Shown here: piece by piece, positions 15,135 to 23,280 of the stretch | Numbering within the stretch: position 1 is the first letter of the stretch | Layout of the letters: every line of letters begins with the position of its first letter | Assembly: GCA_963169875.1 (NCBI GenBank) | Contig: CAUJEL010000146.1 | Location: 1-34,321 of the forward strand | Source of the DNA: Candidatus Zhuqueibacterota bacterium | GTDB lineage: Bacteria; Zhuqueibacterota; Zhuqueibacteria; Residuimicrobiales; Residuimicrobiaceae | Direction: 5' to 3' | Length of the DNA stretch: 34,321 bases | The notes under the pieces: generated by a model | What the model was told of the DNA's origin: nothing | The model's database searches: none | Seen by the model: the letters and a program-made list of their open reading frames with translations, nothing else | Translations under genes and position numbers: made by a program

Positions 15135-16139
15135 ATGAAAAACCTGATGCGCATACAACTTACCCTGTTTACCTGTCTCCTCATAAGCCTTCCCATCCAA
15201 TCTCAACCAGGCAGCACGGCATTGCGGCAGGGCATCGAATGGGGCATCTCCCACCACTACGATCGCGCTTTGGCCTTGTTCGACAGCCTGGCAGTTGCAT
15301 TCCCGCAACACCCGGCACCCCCCTTCTACCGCGCCGCCATCTTCCAATCCATGATGCTGGATTATGAGACCAACGCATGGCAGGACACCTTCTATCACAG
15401 CATCGAAGAATCAATCCGCCTCTCCAAGCTCCTGCTTCGCAAAGAAAAGCAGGATGCCAGCGGATATTTTTATGCCGGCGCCGCTTATGCCTACAAAAGC
15501 GCACAACTGGCCCGCGATGGCAAATACTGGCACGCTTACCGCGCCATCCAGACTTCCCTGGACTATCTCAACCCGCTGTTGCGGCAGGACAGCTCCTACT
15601 GCGATGCACTCCTGGGTATTGGCACGTATCAGTACTGGCGCAGCCGTTTCACCAAAAATTTATCCTGGTTGCCCCTGTTTCCGGATCACCGTCAACAGGG
15701 CATCGATAAAATCATCCGCGTGAGCCGGTGCGCGCAGCTGTCACAATCATCCGCCTGGTCCAATCTCACCTGGATTTACATCCGCGAAAATAAATTCAAG
15801 GAATCGATACATTACGCCCGATTGGGACTCGATGCATTTCCGCAAAGCCGCTTTTTTCTCTGGCCGTTGGCCGAAGCGCAATTTCTCGACCACAACTACC
15901 AGGATGCTTCCACCACCTACCAACTATTATTGAAATCGACCCGCGACGCTCCGGTCAATAACGGCTACAACGAATTGGTCATACTCTGGAAACTGGCGCA
16001 GTGCGCCGAAAAATTGGGGGATTTGACGGAAGCGCAAAAGAAATACCAGGAAGTGGTGCATTGTCGTGTGGACGAGGAGGTGAGCAAACGGGCGGAAAAT
16101 AATAAAAATATGGCGAGAAAATGGCTGGAAAAGTTTTAG
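15135..16139 (+). CDS. Secreted TPR-like repeat protein
   Basis: The 334-residue protein starts with a signal peptide (MKNLMRIQLTLFTCLLISLP). It then consists of helical, TPR-like repeats: GISHHYDRALALFDSL, YFYAGAAYAYKSAQLA, YRAIQTSLDYLNPLL, IRENKFKESIHYARLGLDAFP, YQDASTTYQLLLKS and LGDLTEAQKKYQEV. It is probably a periplasmic or outer-membrane scaffold; no enzyme motif is seen. ATG at 15135 has GGAG 4 bases upstream; an upstream in-frame start at 15075 would run through the terminator hairpin and is rejected. The gene sits just after the terminator of the M23 gene. I do not recognise a specific family; similar TPR proteins are frequent in FCB and acidobacterial genomes. Confidence 0.82.
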   Translation: MKNLMRIQLTLFTCLLISLPIQSQPGSTALRQGIEWGISHHYDRALALFDSLAVAFPQHPAPPFYRAAIFQSMMLDYETNAWQDTFYHSIEESIRLSKLLLRKEKQDASGYFYAGAAYAYKSAQLARDGKYWHAYRAIQTSLDYLNPLLRQDSSYCDALLGIGTYQYWRSRFTKNLSWLPLFPDHRQQGIDKIIRVSRCAQLSQSSAWSNLTWIYIRENKFKESIHYARLGLDAFPQSRFFLWPLAEAQFLDHNYQDASTTYQLLLKSTRDAPVNNGYNELVILWKLAQCAEKLGDLTEAQKKYQEVVHCRVDEEVSKRAENNKNMARKWLEKF

Positions 16140-16145
16140 TATCAC

Positions 16146-16326
16146 CTAACCTGAGTTATTCACCGCCGAAGACGCAGAGGTACGCAAAGAAAAGAAAAAT
16201 ACAAAAATGGCATCGATAACAACTTGAATGACTGAGATGAAATTCGACTCAAAAATATCTCGATAATAACAATAAAAACAGCTCGGCGGCCTCGGCGCAC
16301 CCGGCAGTTTATGAATAGGACAGGCT
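16146..16326. repeat. MITE-like dispersed repeat, copy 1
   Basis: The element starts CTAACCTGAGTTATTCACCG, continues with an arm rich in acgcagag followed by an A-rich stretch, and ends with a GC-rich arm (ctcggcggcctcggcgcac) and a closing caggct. The two arms are imperfect inverted repeats (accgcc...cgcagag). A second copy lies at 18097-18257. No gene is seen in 16140-16361 apart from this element and a hairpin. Confidence 0.7.
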
Positions 16327-16367
16327 AAATAGCCTTGCAAAGGTTTTCCCCCTGCGCAAGGCTATTT
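16327..16367. terminator. Hairpin at the end of the YdjM-like gene
   Basis: A perfect 12-bp stem AAATAGCCTTGC/GCAAGGCTATTT (16327-16338 with 16356-16367) spans the stop codon of the minus-strand gene at 16362. It lacks a long T-run on either strand, so its role as terminator is uncertain. Confidence 0.45.
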
Positions 16368-16808
16368 CTTGAGATGCAAACGGGCTTCAATGACAACGAC
16401 CAATCCAATCCAAACCGGCACCCATCCCACGGTCGCCTCCGGCCCAAACCAGCCCAACTCAAACGTGCGCCATGAAAAGGGGTACAACCACAAATAACCG
16501 CCACCTAAATGCCGCTGCATGATGTCCAGGCTGAAATGCAGAGTCGCGCCCAAAAACAGCGCCTTTCGCGCGAGTGCCCGCAAATCCGCTGCAAACCATT
16601 CGCTCAAAAGAAAAATCGTCAGCGCGATAAAAACCGGCGTGTGAATGGCAATGGTATAGGCGTACCACCGCGGCGCCAGAATATAAATCGGCCTTGATAA
16701 AATATCCGGCAATATGGTACCCAGATAAAAGAGATAGCGGAAGGATCGCTGCGATGCCGTGCGCGTCAACAGATAAGCGGCGAACGTATGCGTTATGAGG
16801 TCCGGCAT
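16362..16808 (-). CDS. YdjM-like inner-membrane metal-dependent hydrolase family protein
   Basis: The 148-residue integral membrane protein starts MPDLITHTFAAYLL and has GTILPDI and ATLHFSLDIMQRH, the histidine/aspartate pattern of the YdjM/DUF457 group, followed by a GGYLWLYPFSW loop. Four or so hydrophobic segments are visible. The family is described as membrane-bound metal-dependent hydrolases, but activity is rarely shown. ATG at 16808 has GGAG about 8 bases upstream. It overlaps the preceding gene by 16 bp and is the last gene of a three-gene operon with an inositol monophosphatase. The exact function is unknown; the family call is moderately firm. Confidence 0.72.
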   Translation of the reverse strand: MPDLITHTFAAYLLTRTASQRSFRYLFYLGTILPDILSRPIYILAPRWYAYTIAIHTPVFIALTIFLLSEWFAADLRALARKALFLGATLHFSLDIMQRHLGGGYLWLYPFSWRTFELGWFGPEATVGWVPVWIGLVVVIEARLHLKK

Positions 16809-17236
16809 CGCCCCCGCTCCACGATCTCGAACCTGCGCCCATCCACTTTAAACGCGGAGAACAATGCCACGGCGATCAGCACAACGGGGACAACGGACAG
16901 GGCAATTTTCCAACGCCGTTTTTTGGCGATATAAAGCTTCTCCAGGACGAGCTGATCAGGCGCGCGAAATTGGGCGACCAGTTGCACGCTGTCGCCTTTT
17001 TTAACCTGCGCGGACTCGCCGTATACCCGTGCAAAACGTCCCATCTGATGAATGCGGAATCCATCCTCCAGGACTTCCCGAACCGTTATCTCGGTGCCGA
17101 TGAAAATGGTCTGGCCATCGTAAGCAGCCGGATTTTCCATGCACATGCCCAGCGTGATGGCAGGATTATGTTCTTTCCCGTAATAGATGAGACCGGCCAG
17201 CAGGGCACAGAGCAATATGCCATAAGCAGAGCGCAT
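16793..17236 (-). CDS. Small membrane protein with a possible OB-fold domain
   Basis: The 147-residue protein has a hydrophobic N-terminus (about 3-18) and a second membrane helix near 110-128. Between them is a beta-rich domain (NPAAYDGQTIFIGTEITV, FRIHQMGRFARVYGE, KKGDSVQLVAQFRAP) that resembles small OB-fold modules. I do not recognise the family. ATG at 17236 shares its first base with the TGA stop of the inositol monophosphatase gene, which points to translational coupling; a GTG directly upstream at 17239 is also possible. It overlaps the next gene by 16 bp. The context does not indicate a task beyond some envelope role. Confidence 0.72.
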   Translation of the reverse strand: MRSAYGILLCALLAGLIYYGKEHNPAITLGMCMENPAAYDGQTIFIGTEITVREVLEDGFRIHQMGRFARVYGESAQVKKGDSVQLVAQFRAPDQLVLEKLYIAKKRRWKIALSVVPVVLIAVALFSAFKVDGRRFEIVERGRCRTS

Positions 17237-18024
17237 CACGATTTCAGACCGGGAAGCAGTAGTTCGCGCGTCACCTGCAGCATCAGGGGATGCAGCGCGC
17301 CATTGGACGCCACGACGTTGCCGTTCCAGATCGCCTGATCGCCACCGCTGAAATCGCTGATCCTGCCGCCGGCTTCCTGCACCAGCAGGGATCCGGCCGC
17401 CACATCCCAGGGCGACAGGCCCAGCTCCCAGAATCCCTCGAACCGGCCGCAGGCCACATAGGCGAGATCGAGCGCGGCCGATCCGATTCTGCGAATGCCA
17501 CTCACCTGCTCAAACAGGGCCTGAAAGCTCGCAAGATAGGCGCCCAGATTTTGTTTCTGTTTGAAAGGAAATCCCGTTCCCAGCAGACTCAAGGCCGGAT
17601 CTCTGATGGAGGATACGGAGATGGGGACATCATTGAGGAAGGCGCCGCGTCCAATTTCCGCCCTGAACATCTCATCGCGGGTTGGATCGTAAATCAGCCC
17701 GAGGATGATTTGACCCTCCTTTTCCAGCGCCACCGAGATGGCGAAATGGGGCACGCCATGCACATAGTTTGTCGTGCCATCCAGCGGATCGATGATCCAG
17801 CGATACCCGCCGGCCGGCGCCCGCTGCGACTCTTCCGCATAAAAAGAATGATCCGGGAATGCTGCGTGCAACTCTTCAATTAAAATCCGTTCAGCTTCCC
17901 GGTCGACAAACGTGACAAAATCAAAGGTCTGCTTGCTGTCGATCTGTTCCTGCCGGATGGCGCCGAAATGTTTCATCAGCACGTCGCCGGCATTGTGAAC
18001 CGCGGCTATCGCCGTTTCTATCAT
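17236..18024 (-). CDS. suhB: Inositol monophosphatase family protein
   Basis: The 262-residue enzyme is a Mg-dependent, lithium-sensitive-type phosphatase of the IMPase/SuhB family. Motifs are a YAEES acidic pair (about 62-66), IIDPLDGTTNYVHG (77-90), which supplies metal-binding aspartates, and SPWDVAAGSLLVQEAGG near residue 210. These enzymes release inositol from its phosphate, and some act on related sugar phosphates or 3'-phosphoadenosine phosphate; the motif set favours IMPase over CysQ. ATG at 18024 is preferred over the upstream in-frame TTG at 18042, with GGACGG about 10 bases before. It is the first gene of a tight minus-strand operon with two small membrane proteins. The symbol is by family and not proof of the rRNA-related SuhB role. 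Confidence 0.92.
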   Translation of the reverse strand: MIETAIAAVHNAGDVLMKHFGAIRQEQIDSKQTFDFVTFVDREAERILIEELHAAFPDHSFYAEESQRAPAGGYRWIIDPLDGTTNYVHGVPHFAISVALEKEGQIILGLIYDPTRDEMFRAEIGRGAFLNDVPISVSSIRDPALSLLGTGFPFKQKQNLGAYLASFQALFEQVSGIRRIGSAALDLAYVACGRFEGFWELGLSPWDVAAGSLLVQEAGGRISDFSGGDQAIWNGNVVASNGALHPLMLQVTRELLLPGLKS

Positions 18025-18096
18025 GTATGTATGTCCGTCCAACTTTTGAATTAATTATCTGTGCATTTGTGGAGCGGGATCTGCCACTGGCCCCGT

Positions 18097-18257
18097 CTAA
18101 CCTGAATTATTGACCGCCCAAAACGCAGAGATACACAAATAATAAAAAACACAAAAAATGCAACGCCAGCAACTTGCAAATCAAAACTTGTTCCTTCATC
18201 CGGCATAAACTGCTCTGCGGGCTCTGCGCACTCGGCGGTTCAAGACAAGAACAGGCT
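18097..18257. repeat. MITE-like dispersed repeat, copy 2
   Basis: Starting with CTAACCTGAATTATTGACCG and ending with ctctgcgcactcggcggtt...caggct, this is a shorter relative of the element at 16146-16326, with the same order of arm, A-rich part, middle and GC-rich arm. The gap 18025-18352 otherwise contains nothing I can name. A weaker single-arm relative (aacgcagagaatact...aaacac) occurs near 33384-33408. Confidence 0.7.
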
Positions 18258-18352
18258 TACCTGCGGGAGCCTCTGCCCGGCTTCGCAAACAATTTTTTCA
18301 AGGCTTTTTGTGATGCATCTATTCAACAATGCAGGCGAGTCCATCCCCAATC

Positions 18353-20719
18353 TCATCCCGCCTTGAACGCCACCACGGTCACCCCGGAATCGCCTTCGTT
18401 CCAGTTGCCGAGGCGGGCGCTTTCCACCCGGGGACTGGTGCGCAAAAACTTGCCGATGCTGGCGCGCAGTGCGCCGGTCCCTTTGCCATGAATGATGCGC
18501 ACTTCGGAGAAACCGGCGAGGTAGGCCTCATCGAGAAAATACTGCACCCGTTCCAGGGCTTCATCGGCGCGCAGTCCACGCAGATCAATCTCATTTTTCA
18601 CCGCTTCGGGTTTCTCCAGCATCACGGTCGAGATGGTCTGGCGTTTTTGCGGCGCGCGGTTCACCTTGTGCAGCTCCTGCAGCGGCGCCTTGATCTTGAC
18701 GCCCTCGACGCGAACCAGCACCCGTCCCTGCTGATCCGGCTCCGAGATGACCTCGCCGATTCCGCTCATCTTTTCCCAGCTCACATAATCGCCCTTTGCA
18801 GCCGGTCCGTTGACCACCACGGGCGCGTCTTCGGCCTGAACTGCTTTTTTCTCTTTAATCACCTTCTCGCGCTGCTGCGACAGCCTTTCTTTTGCCGTCC
18901 GGATCGCCTCGCGCTCGGCGTTCTTTTCCTTGATTTCGCGAATGGACTGCTCCACCGCTGCGTTGGCCTGCTGCAGGATCTCCTCCGCCTCGGCAGCCGC
19001 CTTGCGCTTGAGCGCCTTCTCCTCCTTCTTGAGCGTATCGCTGCGCTCCTGATACAACTTGGCGAGACCGCGGAACTCCGTCTCCCGCAATCCGGCTTCG
19101 CGTGAGAGCGTCTGATAATGCTGGATTTTGCTCTCCAGTTCAAGGATCAGGCCTTCGAGCCGGTCTTTTTGCGCACCTACCAGTTCGCGCGCCCGCGCGA
19201 TGAGAGCTTCTTTCAATCCCATGCGGCTGGCAATTTCGAACGCATAGCTGGACCCCGGGATGCCGGTGCGAAACCGGTAGGTGGGTTTCAGCGTCTCCAC
19301 ATCAAATTCCATGGAACCGTTTTCCACCCGCTCTGTTCGATAGGCAAATGCCTTCAAGGCGCTCTGATGCGTTGTCACCAGGGAAAGAGCGCCGGCAGTC
19401 GTCAATTTTTCCAACAGGGACATGGCCAGCGCCGAGCCCTCTTCCGGATCGGTGCCGGATCCGATTTCGTCGATCAGCACCAGGCTGTGATCATCAGCGG
19501 CTTGTGAAATCTCGCGCAGGCTTTCCAGATGCGACGAAAAGGTGGAGAGATCATTGTCAATGGATTGCTGATCGCCGATGCTGGCAAAAATGTGATCGAT
19601 GGCGCCGATGCGTGAATGCGGCAGCGCCGGAATGTGTAAACCGCAGCGCGCCATCAGCGTCAACAGTCCCACGGTCTTTAAGGCGACGGTCTTGCCGCCG
19701 GCATTCGGTCCGCTGATGATGAGGGTGGTGAATGCCTCGCCCAGGGTGACATCCAGAGGAATGACGTTCTTCTCCCCCATGCGCAGCAGCAAGAGGGGAT
19801 GGCGTCCGCCGGCAATGGCGAGCAAAGGCTCGGAGACCAATTCGGGCGCGTTTCCCTGCAGCAGGCGCGAAAGCACCCCCTGACTATAGATCAGATCCAG
19901 TTCACCCAGCCGCTCCACATTGATACTGATGTGGCTCAAGGCGCCGCGGATTTTATCACTGAGGGCGCGGAGAATCCGTTCCACTTCGCGGCTCTCTTCC
20001 GCCTGTAATTCACGAATGTGATTGTTATCTTCGAGCGCTTCCAGCGGTTCAATGAAGAGACTGGAGCCGCTGGCCGATTGGTCCAGCACGAGGCCGCGCA
20101 CCTTGCGCTTATAGTCATCCTTGACCATCAGCACGAGGCGGCCGTTGCGGACGGTGATGACATTCTCCTGGAGCATGCCCTGACTGCCCAAATTGCGCAC
20201 CAGGGCTTCCATTTTTTGCCGGGCATGATTTTGCGCCCGCGTGATCTGCTTGCGCAGACTGGCCAATTCGGGCGTGGCGTCATCTTTCACCTGCACGGCG
20301 TTTTCATCGACGCAGCGGTGAATTTCCTTCTCAATGGACTCCAAAGGAATCAAGCCGGACGCAATTTGCCACAAAGCCGCGTTCTTTTCGCGGCGGCCGC
20401 TCAGATAAAGATGCAGACGACGCACAGCGCCCAGGGTCTGCAGCACCAGCAGCAATTCTTCCGGCTGTAAAAAACTGCCGCCTACGCGAAGTTGTTTCAA
20501 AAGCGGGCGCAGGTCATGGATGCCATCCATGGGCAGCGATTGATCATAGTCGAGGGTATCGCGCATTTCCGTGGTTTGCCGCATGCGGGTGGCGAGCAGC
20601 TTTTCATCGCGGATGGGATCCAGTCCCTGCGCTCTTTCAGCGCCCAAAGGAGAACTGGCACAGCCGGCTAATTTTTCGCGAACACGGTCAAATTCGAGGG
20701 TGTGATATAGGGAGATCAT
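18353..20719 (-). CDS. mutS2: Endonuclease MutS2
   Basis: The 788-residue protein lacks the mismatch-binding N-terminal domain of MutS. It shows the MutS2 core and lever (about 1-320), an ABC-type ATPase with Walker A GPNAGGKT (337-344) and LVLIDEIGSGTDP. A long charged coiled coil (about 505-640) and a KOW-like segment follow, then a C-terminal Smr domain (EIDLRGLRADEAL to the end, with IHGKGTGALR). MutS2 limits recombination and, in some bacteria, rescues collided ribosomes through Smr. The Smr motif is DLRG instead of LDLHG/LDLRG, a common variant. ATG at 20719 overlaps the cvpA stop by 4 bp. The protein is full length. Confidence 0.95.
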   Translation of the reverse strand: MISLYHTLEFDRVREKLAGCASSPLGAERAQGLDPIRDEKLLATRMRQTTEMRDTLDYDQSLPMDGIHDLRPLLKQLRVGGSFLQPEELLLVLQTLGAVRRLHLYLSGRREKNAALWQIASGLIPLESIEKEIHRCVDENAVQVKDDATPELASLRKQITRAQNHARQKMEALVRNLGSQGMLQENVITVRNGRLVLMVKDDYKRKVRGLVLDQSASGSSLFIEPLEALEDNNHIRELQAEESREVERILRALSDKIRGALSHISINVERLGELDLIYSQGVLSRLLQGNAPELVSEPLLAIAGGRHPLLLLRMGEKNVIPLDVTLGEAFTTLIISGPNAGGKTVALKTVGLLTLMARCGLHIPALPHSRIGAIDHIFASIGDQQSIDNDLSTFSSHLESLREISQAADDHSLVLIDEIGSGTDPEEGSALAMSLLEKLTTAGALSLVTTHQSALKAFAYRTERVENGSMEFDVETLKPTYRFRTGIPGSSYAFEIASRMGLKEALIARARELVGAQKDRLEGLILELESKIQHYQTLSREAGLRETEFRGLAKLYQERSDTLKKEEKALKRKAAAEAEEILQQANAAVEQSIREIKEKNAEREAIRTAKERLSQQREKVIKEKKAVQAEDAPVVVNGPAAKGDYVSWEKMSGIGEVISEPDQQGRVLVRVEGVKIKAPLQELHKVNRAPQKRQTISTVMLEKPEAVKNEIDLRGLRADEALERVQYFLDEAYLAGFSEVRIIHGKGTGALRASIGKFLRTSPRVESARLGNWNEGDSGVTVVAFKAG

Positions 20720-21252
20720 GAACCAGGGGGTTCCTCATCAGCGGGAGCAAAATCTTGATGGGCGGCGCCTGGCGCAATGCGCAGGACCGCATCGATGACG
20801 TATTGTGCAAATTTGGCCATATGCGGAAACAGGGCCGATTGTTGCTGATAAGCTTCAACGCGCGGTCCGACGCGTAAATTGGTCAATGCCAGGGCGATGA
20901 TGCTGATGATCAATGCGCCTTTGACGAAACCGACCAACGCGCCAAAAAATTTATCAATCGTCGCCTGTCCGCCTGACCCTGCCATTTTTTTCAGGGCCAT
21001 GAACCCAACTCTGAAGAGCAGATGCACCCCCACCAGGACGATGACAAAGCCGAGGGTGGAGACGGCCACGCCGCCGACCTGAGGCAGTCGAGATGCCACC
21101 ATCATGCCCGCCCGGCCGCCAAACCGCAGCGCGAGAATGGCTGCAATGATCCAGCCCGTCACACCGAGCATCTCGGCGGTGAGGCCCTTTCGAGCCCCCT
21201 TGTACACGAAATAGGTCAGGGCAGCTACGATTAATAGGTCCATTATATACAT
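20716..21252 (-). CDS. cvpA: CvpA family inner membrane protein
   Basis: The 178-residue protein has four hydrophobic segments (about 3-18, 28-48, 62-84 and 105-123) and the family features MDLLIVAALTYFVYKGARKGL and FFGALVGFVKGALI. CvpA was named for colicin V production and is linked to envelope homeostasis. ATG at 21252 has AGGA about 8 bases upstream; ATG at 21243 is the alternative. It shares ATGA with mutS2, a pairing repeated in many genomes. The final 20 residues are polar and likely cytoplasmic. Confidence 0.88.
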   Translation of the reverse strand: MYIMDLLIVAALTYFVYKGARKGLTAEMLGVTGWIIAAILALRFGGRAGMMVASRLPQVGGVAVSTLGFVIVLVGVHLLFRVGFMALKKMAGSGGQATIDKFFGALVGFVKGALIISIIALALTNLRVGPRVEAYQQQSALFPHMAKFAQYVIDAVLRIAPGAAHQDFAPADEEPPGS

Positions 21253-21285
21253 AGGCCGATTCCTGTTTTGTTGCAGCCTTGAAAC

Positions 21286-21332
21286 GAAAAAAGTGAATAA
21301 AGCGCCTCGAATAGCGACGCTCTATCCACTTT
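21286..21332 (-). terminator. Rho-independent terminator after yqeY
   Basis: On the minus strand a 15-bp RNA stem (21332-21318 with 21304-21290) pairs completely if two G-U pairs are allowed, and it runs into seven T residues (21292-21286). It separates rpsU-yqeY from cvpA-mutS2. Confidence 0.8.
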
Positions 21333-21356
21333 GAGTCGATGGGTAATGGACTGATA

Positions 21357-21803
21357 TTACAGACTCAGCTTTTTGCGTACCATGTCGCTGACAACTTTGC
21401 CGTCCGCCCTGCCTTTGGTTTGCCCCATCACGATGGGCATCACCTTGCCGATGTCCTTCAGCGTTTGGGCGCCTGACTGGGCAATGGCAGCGTCAATAAT
21501 TTTCTCGACCTCTGCAAGGTCGAGTGCAGCGGGAAGATATTCCTGGATGACGACCAATTCGGATTCTTCTTTGGCCGCTAAATCCTCACGGCCGGCATCC
21601 CGGTACGCTTGAATGGCTTCACGACGCTTCTTGGCAGCGTTGGTAAGGACGCCCAACTCCTCATCTTCCGTCAAATCCGCGCGCTTATCAATGGCGGCGT
21701 CCTTGATCTGACCACGCAACAGGCGAATAGTGGATAAACGCTCCTTTTCACCCGCTTTCATGGCGGTCTTCATGTCTTCAGTAAGCCGGTCAAGAAGACT
21801 CAT
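21357..21803 (-). CDS. yqeY: GatB/YqeY domain protein
   Basis: The 148-residue cytosolic protein begins MSLLDRLTEDMKTAMKAGEKERL and continues TIRLLRGQIKDAAID, EYLP and a C-terminal DIGKVMPIVMG..GKVVSDMVR, all typical of YqeY. The domain matches the tail of GatB, where it helps tRNA-dependent amidation; the stand-alone role is not settled. ATG at 21803 has GGAGA 5 bases upstream. It lies 39 bp after rpsU on the same strand, a frequent arrangement, and a terminator follows. Confidence 0.94.
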   Translation of the reverse strand: MSLLDRLTEDMKTAMKAGEKERLSTIRLLRGQIKDAAIDKRADLTEDEELGVLTNAAKKRREAIQAYRDAGREDLAAKEESELVVIQEYLPAALDLAEVEKIIDAAIAQSGAQTLKDIGKVMPIVMGQTKGRADGKVVSDMVRKKLSL

Positions 21804-21842
21804 GATCTCTCCAACTTGCCTAAAACCAAAAAGTAATGTAAA

Positions 21843-22037
21843 TTATCTTTCCATCATCTGCAGCTTGCGCATCTTGCGCCGTGCAGCATTGAGTTTGCGT
21901 TTTTTCCGCTCGCTGGGCTTCTCAAAATGCTGATGTTTTTTGATATCAGACATCAAGCCGGCCTTTTCGCAAGCCTTGGTAAAACGTTTCAAAGCTCTTT
22001 CGAAGGGTTCGTTTTCACGAATGCGAACTCCTGGCAT
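21843..22037 (-). CDS. rpsU: Ribosomal protein bS21
   Basis: This is the 64-residue small-subunit protein bS21, which sits near the anti-Shine-Dalgarno end of 16S rRNA. The sequence has the family pattern IRENEPFERALKRFTKACEKAGL, then a lysine/arginine-rich helix (SERKKRKLNAARRKMRK). ATG at 22037 is preceded by AAAGGAGGT, a very strong ribosome site, with 10 bases between. It leads the rpsU-yqeY unit. In Bacteroidia the same gene is one of the few with a strong site and is thought to be autoregulated through bS21; here other genes also have strong sites, so that reading is only a possibility. Confidence 0.96.
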   Translation of the reverse strand: MPGVRIRENEPFERALKRFTKACEKAGLMSDIKKHQHFEKPSERKKRKLNAARRKMRKLQMMER

Positions 22038-22083
22038 TCAGAATTCAACCTCCTTTCTGATCTTTTTTTTGTAACCGTTAAGA

Positions 22084-22112
22084 AATGTAAGTAAAAACAA
22101 GGATAAAAGCAA
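22084..22112 (-). promoter_or_regulatory. Candidate rpsU promoter
   Basis: On the minus strand TTGCTT (22112-22107) and TACATT (22089-22084) are 17 bases apart. Each matches four of six consensus positions, so it is only a candidate. The leader would be about 40 bases. Confidence 0.35.
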
Positions 22113-22273
22113 GGGGAATTTGCCCATTTGCAGCAGTCCAGCGATTACTCAGCCTGGCTTTCACCGCACTTTTTTATGCATTTTTAGGTTGATTTGTTCA
22201 TGTTTTTGCCGTATTCTATCTTATAGTAGCGAATAAACAGCCTGATCTTTTTAAAATAGAGGAGAATCCGGTC

Positions 22274-22618
22274 ATGAAAAAAATTCTGCTCGCGGTGCTG
22301 GTCATTGTCCTGGTGCTGCTCGTCGCGGCGGTCGCTTTCTTTTATTTCAATCGCGATAAAATTGCTCAGATGGCGATCGAGAAAAGCATGCCCCTGATTG
22401 AATCCACCATGGTGGAAAAATTGCCCGAAGGCGTTGATCGCGACGAAGTCAAAAAGGTATTTGAAATCGCCGAGTCCAAACTCAAAGCCGGGGAGATCGA
22501 TCTCAACAAGGTCCAGGGACTGTTTCTGGATTTCCGCAAGGCCTACGAAGACAAATCCATCGATGAAAAAGAATTTGCCAAAATCTATGACGAAGTGAAG
22601 CAGATGGCAGGACTATAA
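22274..22618 (+). CDS. Small single-pass membrane protein of unknown function
   Basis: The 114-residue protein has one strong N-terminal hydrophobic helix (about 4-26) followed by a charged, probably alpha-helical and periplasmic region rich in Lys and Glu (KLPEGVDRDEVKKVFEIAESKLKAGEIDLNKV). I do not recognise a family. ATG at 22274 has GAGGAG 8 bases upstream. It is divergent from rpsU and 15 bp ahead of the transglutaminase-like gene, so the two are likely cotranscribed. A weak promoter-like pair (TTGATT at 22189, TATTCT at 22212, 17 bases apart) lies upstream. Confidence 0.75.
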   Translation: MKKILLAVLVIVLVLLVAAVAFFYFNRDKIAQMAIEKSMPLIESTMVEKLPEGVDRDEVKKVFEIAESKLKAGEIDLNKVQGLFLDFRKAYEDKSIDEKEFAKIYDEVKQMAGL

Positions 22619-22633
22619 ACCCGGAGTGACCGC

Positions 22634-23263
22634 GTGCCGCAGCATGGCAATAACTGGCGTGATCAGGACGCATCGATTTTCCAGGAATTGACGACGCCCA
22701 TCAGGATTCAGCAATTTCTCGATCAGATTCCCTACAGCACGGATCCGATTTATCGCTGCCCGATGCGGGTTGTGAGGGATCGCAAAGCGCACTGCTTTGA
22801 TGGCGCTCTCTTTGCGGCCGCCGCCCTGCGCCGCATCGGTCATGCACCGCGCATCATTGATTTGTTCGCCGACCGCGATGATGACCATTTGCTCGCCCTG
22901 TACCGCGTTGATGGCTGTTGGGGTGCCGTGGCCAAATCCAATTTTGCGGGGCTGCGCTTTCGCGAACCCGTCCACCGTTCCCTGCGCGAACTGGTCATGA
23001 CCTATTTCGAAGTTTATTACAACATCGCCAGGGAAAAAACCCTGCGCGGCTATACGCTGCCGTTACATCTGCGCCGCTACGACCGGTTGGGCTGGGAAGT
23101 GAACGATGAACCACTCGACGAAATTGCCAACCGCCTCGATGAAATCCGCCGCGTGACTTTACTATCGCCGGCCCAGATTAATCAGTTGCACATCGTCGAT
23201 GATCGGTCCTATCAGGCGGGCTTGCTGGGCTCTGATGCGGCCGGATTGTATCAACCCGATTAA
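22634..23263 (+). CDS. Transglutaminase-like cysteine hydrolase candidate
   Basis: The 209-residue cytosolic-looking protein has a possible papain/transglutaminase-type site. Cys54 starts a helix in KAHCFDGALFAAAALRR, His85 lies in DDDHLLALY, and a third polar residue may be Asn103 in AKSNFAGLRF. The pattern of a cysteine at a helix start, then a histidine on a strand 30 residues later, fits the fold. Activity is inferred only. A GTG start at 22634 with CGGAG 8 bases upstream is chosen because no in-frame ATG is near. It is followed 17 bp later by the SMP-30 gene. No signal peptide is seen. Conserved hypothetical is a safe alternative label. Confidence 0.7.
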   Translation: MPQHGNNWRDQDASIFQELTTPIRIQQFLDQIPYSTDPIYRCPMRVVRDRKAHCFDGALFAAAALRRIGHAPRIIDLFADRDDDHLLALYRVDGCWGAVAKSNFAGLRFREPVHRSLRELVMTYFEVYYNIAREKTLRGYTLPLHLRRYDRLGWEVNDEPLDEIANRLDEIRRVTLLSPAQINQLHIVDDRSYQAGLLGSDAAGLYQPD

Positions 23264-23280
23264 AAGCAGGAGCATTTCTC

